From contig NZ_JAFIBW010000001.1 of assembly GCF_017833295.1 (NCBI RefSeq), positions 558,001 through 622,000 on the forward strand: a stretch of DNA of 64,000 nucleotides, given 5' to 3'. Positions 60,305-64,000 of the stretch are shown here, one piece after another. The notes below the pieces were generated by a model. It had not been told where the DNA came from, did not search any database, and saw only the letters and a program-made list of their open reading frames with translations. Within the stretch, counting starts at the first letter, position 1. Each line of letters opens with the position of its first letter. The stretch comes from Methylobacterium sp. PvR107 (GTDB lineage Bacteria > Pseudomonadota > Alphaproteobacteria > Rhizobiales > Beijerinckiaceae). A program made the position numbers and the translations under genes.

Positions 60305-61531
60305 ATGGCTCGGTTGGATGAAGGCGGCTCCGGTCGCGACAGCTACGACGTCGTCGTGGTCGGCGGCGGACCGGCCGGGGCCACGGCGGCGACCGATCTC
60401 GCCCGGGCCGGGCACGCGGTGCTGCTCCTCGATAAGCCCGGCCGGATCAAGCCCTGCGGCGGCGCGATCCCGCCGCGGCTGATCCGCGACTTCGCGATCC
60501 CCGATTCGCTCCTCGTCGCGAAGATCCGCTCCGCCCGGATGGTGGCGCCGAGCGGCAAGGCCGTCGACATGCCGGTGGGCGAAGGCTTCGTCGGCATGGT
60601 CGACCGCGAGCATTTCGACCCGTGGCTGCGCGTCCGGGCCGCGGAGGCCGGTGCCGACCTGCGGGAGGCCGCCTACGACCGGATCACCCGGCCCGATGAC
60701 GGGCCGCCGCTGATCCACTTCACCACCGGCGCCGGCGAGTCCCTCGCCCGCCACGCCGTCCGGGCGCGCCTCGTCGTCGGAGCCGACGGGGCCTGCTCTC
60801 CGGTCGGCCGGGCGGAGGTACCGGGCCACGCCAAGATGCGACAGGTCTTCGCCTATCACGAGATCCTGCGGGTGCCGGAGGCCGGCGCGCCCGGGGCCGG
60901 GTCGGTCGATGCCGCCCGCTGCGACGTCTACTACCAGGGCCGCCACTCGCCGGATTTCTACAGCTGGATCTTTCCCCACGGGGACACGCTGAGCATCGGC
61001 ACCGGCAGCGCCAGGAAGGGGTTTTCGCTGCGATCCTCGATCCGGGCCCTGCGCGCCGCCACCGGCCTCGACAACGCCGAGACTGTCCGTCGCGAGGGGG
61101 CGCCGCTGCCGCTGAAGCCCCTGAAACGGTGGGATAACGGCCGGGACGTGCTGCTCGCGGGCGACGCCGCCGGCGTGGTGGCGCCGGCCTCGGGTGAGGG
61201 CATCTACTACGCGATGCTCGGCGGCCGGCTCTCGGCCGAGGCCGCCGCCGCCTTCTTGAAAACCGGCGATGCCCGGGCGCTCGCAGGCGCGCGCAAGCAG
61301 TTCATGAAGCTGCACGGCCGCGTGTTCTGGATCCTCGGGATGATGCAGTGGGTCTGGTACCGCAGCGACGGGTTGCGCGAGCGCTTCGTCTCGATCTGCC
61401 GGGACAAGGATGTCCAGCAGCTCACCTGGGACAGCTACATGAACAAGGAGCTGGTCCGCGCGAAGCCCGCCGCCCACGCCCGGATCTTCTTCAAGGACCT
61501 CGCCCACTTGTTCCGCTGGGTCTCGCCGTGA
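60305..61531 (+). CDS. bchP: geranylgeranyl reductase BchP
   Basis: The 408-residue flavoprotein reduces the geranylgeranyl tail of bacteriochlorophyll to phytyl. It has the dinucleotide motif VVVGGGPAGATAATDLARAG near 15, the family string KPGRIKPCGGAIPPRLIRDF, GADGACSPVGRAEV and the second FAD motif VLLAGDAAGVVAPASGEGIY near 282. It lies five bases downstream of the transporter and overlaps tspO as GTGA. Confidence 0.95.
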   Translation: MARLDEGGSGRDSYDVVVVGGGPAGATAATDLARAGHAVLLLDKPGRIKPCGGAIPPRLIRDFAIPDSLLVAKIRSARMVAPSGKAVDMPVGEGFVGMVDREHFDPWLRVRAAEAGADLREAAYDRITRPDDGPPLIHFTTGAGESLARHAVRARLVVGADGACSPVGRAEVPGHAKMRQVFAYHEILRVPEAGAPGAGSVDAARCDVYYQGRHSPDFYSWIFPHGDTLSIGTGSARKGFSLRSSIRALRAATGLDNAETVRREGAPLPLKPLKRWDNGRDVLLAGDAAGVVAPASGEGIYYAMLGGRLSAEAAAAFLKTGDARALAGARKQFMKLHGRVFWILGMMQWVWYRSDGLRERFVSICRDKDVQQLTWDSYMNKELVRAKPAAHARIFFKDLAHLFRWVSP

Positions 61532-62028
61532 CCGTCCTGGCCGGCGCCGGCTGGGGACCACCGACCGTCGCGGCCGTGGCCGCCGTGCTGGTGGCGGTGG
61601 CCGGCGCCTTCGCGACCACCACGGACGGCTGGTACCGGGCACTGCGCGTGCCGGCCTGGAAGCCGCCGGACTGGGCCTTCGGACCGGTCTGGACCGTGAT
61701 CTTCGCGCTCACCGCCACCTCCGGGGTGCTGGCCTGGACCGGCGATGCCGACCCGGTCGCCCGGGGCGTACTGCTCGCCGCCTTCTTGGTGAACGGGCTG
61801 CTCAACATCGCCTGGAGCGTGCTGTTCTTCCGGCTCCGCCGGCCCGACTGGGCGCTCGCCGAGATCGCGGCCCTGTGGCTGTCGATCGTCGCGCTGGTGC
61901 TGGTCACCGGCCGTGTCTCGGGCGCGGCGGGCCTGATGAACCTGCCCTACCTCGCCTGGGTCAGCACCGCCGCCTGTCTGAACCTGCGGATCGTCCGCCT
62001 CAACGCGCCCTTCGGGAAGACCGCGTGA
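61528..62028 (+). CDS. tspO: TspO/MBR tryptophan-rich sensory protein
   Basis: The 166-residue five-helix membrane protein starts at GTG overlapping the bchP stop. The TspO signature PAWKPPDWAFGPVWTVIFAL is present, as are WSVLFFRLRRPDWALAEIAA and NLPYLAWVSTAACLNLRIVR. TspO (CrtK) binds tetrapyrroles and in Rhodobacter modulates photosynthesis genes through oxygen-dependent porphyrin traffic. Being in the bchG operon fits that role. Confidence 0.93.
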   Translation: MTVLAGAGWGPPTVAAVAAVLVAVAGAFATTTDGWYRALRVPAWKPPDWAFGPVWTVIFALTATSGVLAWTGDADPVARGVLLAAFLVNGLLNIAWSVLFFRLRRPDWALAEIAALWLSIVALVLVTGRVSGAAGLMNLPYLAWVSTAACLNLRIVRLNAPFGKTA

Positions 62029-62372
62029 TGGAGGCGCCGATCGCCGCCGCCTTCGCCTCCGGGCGGATCGTCGACGGCATTCTCCTGCTCGTCGCCTGCG
62101 AGGCGCTCGCCCTCGCCTGGATCGGCCGCCGGCGCGGGCCGCCGCTGCCGTCGCTGCTGGCGAATCTCGCCTCGGGCGCCGCATTGATGCTGGCCCTGCG
62201 GGCGGCGTTGGTGGGGGCCGGCTGGGTTGCGGTCGCCGGATGGTTGCTGGCGGGGCTGATCGCCCACTTGGCCGATCTCGGCCTGCGGTTCCGGGCGGCC
62301 ACGGCACAACGCCGCAGCCGGGCGCCGACCGGAACAACGCCGCAAACGGCCGCGTTCACGCGCGTCACCTGA
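62028..62372 (+). CDS. small membrane protein of unknown function at the end of the bchG operon
   Basis: The 114-residue product starts by TGATG overlap with tspO. It has about three hydrophobic segments (IVDGILLLVACEALALAWIG, LLANLASGAALMLALRAALV, WLLAGLIAHLADLGLRF) and a basic, low-complexity tail. I do not recognise a named family. Conservation of position would make it a candidate photosystem or tetrapyrrole-related accessory. Confidence 0.7.
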   Translation: MEAPIAAAFASGRIVDGILLLVACEALALAWIGRRRGPPLPSLLANLASGAALMLALRAALVGAGWVAVAGWLLAGLIAHLADLGLRFRAATAQRRSRAPTGTTPQTAAFTRVT

Positions 62373-62407
62373 TCGAAAAATCTCTACAGTTGCCCCGGGA
62401 GGTTGCC

Positions 62408-63997
62408 ATGAAGCGCACGAACGCCCTCCCGTCCGTCTGGGCCTCTGCCCCGGTTCTGGCGAGCCTGCTCCTGGCCGCCCCGGCTCTGGCGCAGGACGGG
62501 TCGGCGGACCCGATCGAACGCGGCAAGTACCTCGTCACGATGGGCGATTGCGCGGCCTGCCACACGGCGCCGGGCGGCAAATTCCTCGCCGGCAACTACG
62601 CGCTGAACATGCCCTTCGGCGTGATCATGACCCCCAACCTCACCCCCGATAAGGAGTACGGGCTCGGCAACTGGAGCTACGAGGACTTCGAGAAGGCGTT
62701 CCGGCACGGCTACAGCAAGAATGTCGGCTACCTCTACCCGGCCTTCCCGTTCGGCTGGTACACCAAGGTCACCGACGAGGACACGAAGGCGATCTGGGCC
62801 TATCTGCAATCGGTCCCGGCGGTGAACGAGAAGCGGCAGGAGAGCCAGATCCCGTTCCCGTTCAGCGTCCGCACCGCGCTGGTGACGTGGCGCACGGCGT
62901 TCTTCACGGACGCGCGCTTCACGCCCGACCCGAAGGCCAGCGCCGAGGTGAATCGCGGCGCCTACCTGGTCGAGGGCCTGGGCCATTGCGCCATGTGCCA
63001 CAACGAGAACAAGCTCGTCGGCAATTCGAGCTTCGCGGGCCGGTTTGGCGGCGGCGTGATCGACGGCTGGTACGCCCCGAACATCACGCCTGACGGCCAC
63101 CAGGGCATCGGCGCCTGGACCGACGAGCAGGTGGTCACCTACCTGAAGACCGGCACCGCCCCGGGCGACCGGCCGGGCGTCGCCGCCGGCCCGATGCGCC
63201 AGACCATCATGGAATCCCTCTCCAAGGTCAGGGAAGAGGATCTGAAGGCGATGGTCGCGTATCTCCGCACCGTGCCCGCCAAGCAGACCTACAAGCCCAA
63301 GGACCTCGCGTCCTTCGACAAGCCGGACGCGCCGGGCGCCTCGACCTACCTGACCTACTGCTCCTCCTGCCACCAGCCCGACGGCAAGGGCATCGAGGGC
63401 GCGGTGCCTGCGCTGGCCGGCAACACCTCGGTGATGTCGGAGGGCCCCGAGACGGTGCTGCGGGTGATCTACGGCGGGCTTGGCGCCCAGAGCGGGCTCG
63501 CCCCGATGGTGGCGATCGGCCAGCAGATGACCGATGTCGAGGTGAAGAACGTCACCGACTACATCCGCAATTCCTGGGGGAACAAGGCGCCGCCGGTGAC
63601 CGGCGACAAGGCCTCCGAGGCGCGGGCCGCCACCAAGACCATGCTGGCCGGCACCGCCCCCTGCGCGGAGATCGAGCAGGACAAGCTCAAGGCTGCTTTC
63701 GACCAGATCGGCGTTCAGAACACCCTCAAGGGCGTGAAGCAGCAGGATTTCGTCCCGACGCTGGTCCGGCTGGTGCCGCAGATCAAGGCGGCTGACACGG
63801 GGGCCAACGACGACGACGTGGTCAATGCCCTGACGACGGCCTTCTGCAAGGTCGGCCGCGACGATCCGCAATACGGCAGCCCGAGCTGGCCGGCGGTGAT
63901 CGGCACCTTCGCCAACGTCGCCTACAGCCAAGTGAAGCATCCGGAGAAGCAGGCGGCGAACGTGCCCTCCGCGACCACGCCGCCGATGAAGAACTGA
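62408..63997 (+). CDS. triheme cytochrome c, alcohol dehydrogenase subunit type
   Basis: The 529-residue periplasmic protein has a signal peptide ending ALAQ and three c-type haem motifs: CAACH (about 49), CAMCH (about 197) and CSSCH (about 318). Each is followed by the conserved region of the membrane-bound alcohol or gluconate dehydrogenase cytochrome subunit (LAGNYALNMPFGVIMTPNLT, PDGHQGIGAWTDEQVVTYLK). Beyond residue about 405 a 125-residue domain without haem is added (KASEARAATKTMLAGTAPCA). GGGAGG lies before the ATG. No partner dehydrogenase subunit is adjacent inside the window. Confidence 0.88.
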   Translation: MKRTNALPSVWASAPVLASLLLAAPALAQDGSADPIERGKYLVTMGDCAACHTAPGGKFLAGNYALNMPFGVIMTPNLTPDKEYGLGNWSYEDFEKAFRHGYSKNVGYLYPAFPFGWYTKVTDEDTKAIWAYLQSVPAVNEKRQESQIPFPFSVRTALVTWRTAFFTDARFTPDPKASAEVNRGAYLVEGLGHCAMCHNENKLVGNSSFAGRFGGGVIDGWYAPNITPDGHQGIGAWTDEQVVTYLKTGTAPGDRPGVAAGPMRQTIMESLSKVREEDLKAMVAYLRTVPAKQTYKPKDLASFDKPDAPGASTYLTYCSSCHQPDGKGIEGAVPALAGNTSVMSEGPETVLRVIYGGLGAQSGLAPMVAIGQQMTDVEVKNVTDYIRNSWGNKAPPVTGDKASEARAATKTMLAGTAPCAEIEQDKLKAAFDQIGVQNTLKGVKQQDFVPTLVRLVPQIKAADTGANDDDVVNALTTAFCKVGRDDPQYGSPSWPAVIGTFANVAYSQVKHPEKQAANVPSATTPPMKN

Positions 63998-64000
63998 GGG

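Overview
The window is about 70% G+C and looks like the chromosome of an aerobic, methylotrophic alphaproteobacterium of the Methylobacterium/Methylorubrum type (inference). The supports are an XoxF-type lanthanide methanol dehydrogenase, a canonical alphaproteobacterial photosynthesis gene cluster with the oxygen-dependent cyclase AcsF only, 5-aminolevulinate synthase (C4 pathway), and dispersed GC-rich palindromic repeats. No tRNA, rRNA or CRISPR array was seen.

Layout. 1-2640: a decayed flank with a gene fragment cut by the window start and remnants of IS3-, IS5- and IS110-like transposases. 2639-8622: a LysM envelope protein, a LOG-family phosphoribohydrolase, an orphan xoxF, and a divergent LysR regulator/aldo-keto reductase pair. 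8785-25104: a large divergent catabolic island. Its minus arm holds a cyclase-family hydrolase, a 3-hydroxyacid dehydrogenase, an SDR, a BKACE beta-keto acid cleavage enzyme and a solute-binding protein. Its plus arm holds a second solute-binding protein, LivH, LivM, a fused LivG-LivF ATPase, an acyl-CoA dehydrogenase, an APH-fold kinase, two SDRs and an acyl-CoA ligase. The kinase, dehydrogenase, SDR and ligase set resembles the 4-hydroxyacyl-CoA phosphorylation route of levulinate catabolism. 25071-28956: a secreted Ala/Pro-rich protein, then a three-component P450 system. 29163-34431: a frameshifted DUF6429 gene, a VOC protein, a chemoreceptor, a DUF1989/YcgG-type N-oxygenase pair and a class I glutamine amidotransferase.

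34508-62372 is the photosynthesis gene cluster. The minus strand carries bchF-N-B-H-L-M-lhaA-puhA-puhB-puhC-orf-acsF-puhE-hemA, then bchI-bchD and bchO. The plus strand carries ppaA/aerR-ppsR and bchG-pucC-like-bchP-tspO-orf. Many junctions overlap as ATGA, GTGA or TGATG. Two TGT-N12-AC(A/G) palindromes, upstream of bchF and bchG, match the PpsR/CrtJ operator pattern, and ppsR lies between them. bchC, bchXYZ, crt and puf genes are not in the window. A triheme cytochrome c of the alcohol-dehydrogenase type ends it (62408-63997).

The most unusual observation is a roughly 170-200 bp GC-rich palindromic element, present in at least four copies in the same orientation. It sits inside the reading frames of three photosynthesis genes: the N-terminus of BchD, the C-terminus of BchM and the N-terminus of the PucC-like protein. 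It adds about 60-70 low-complexity residues each time without breaking the frame or the translational coupling.
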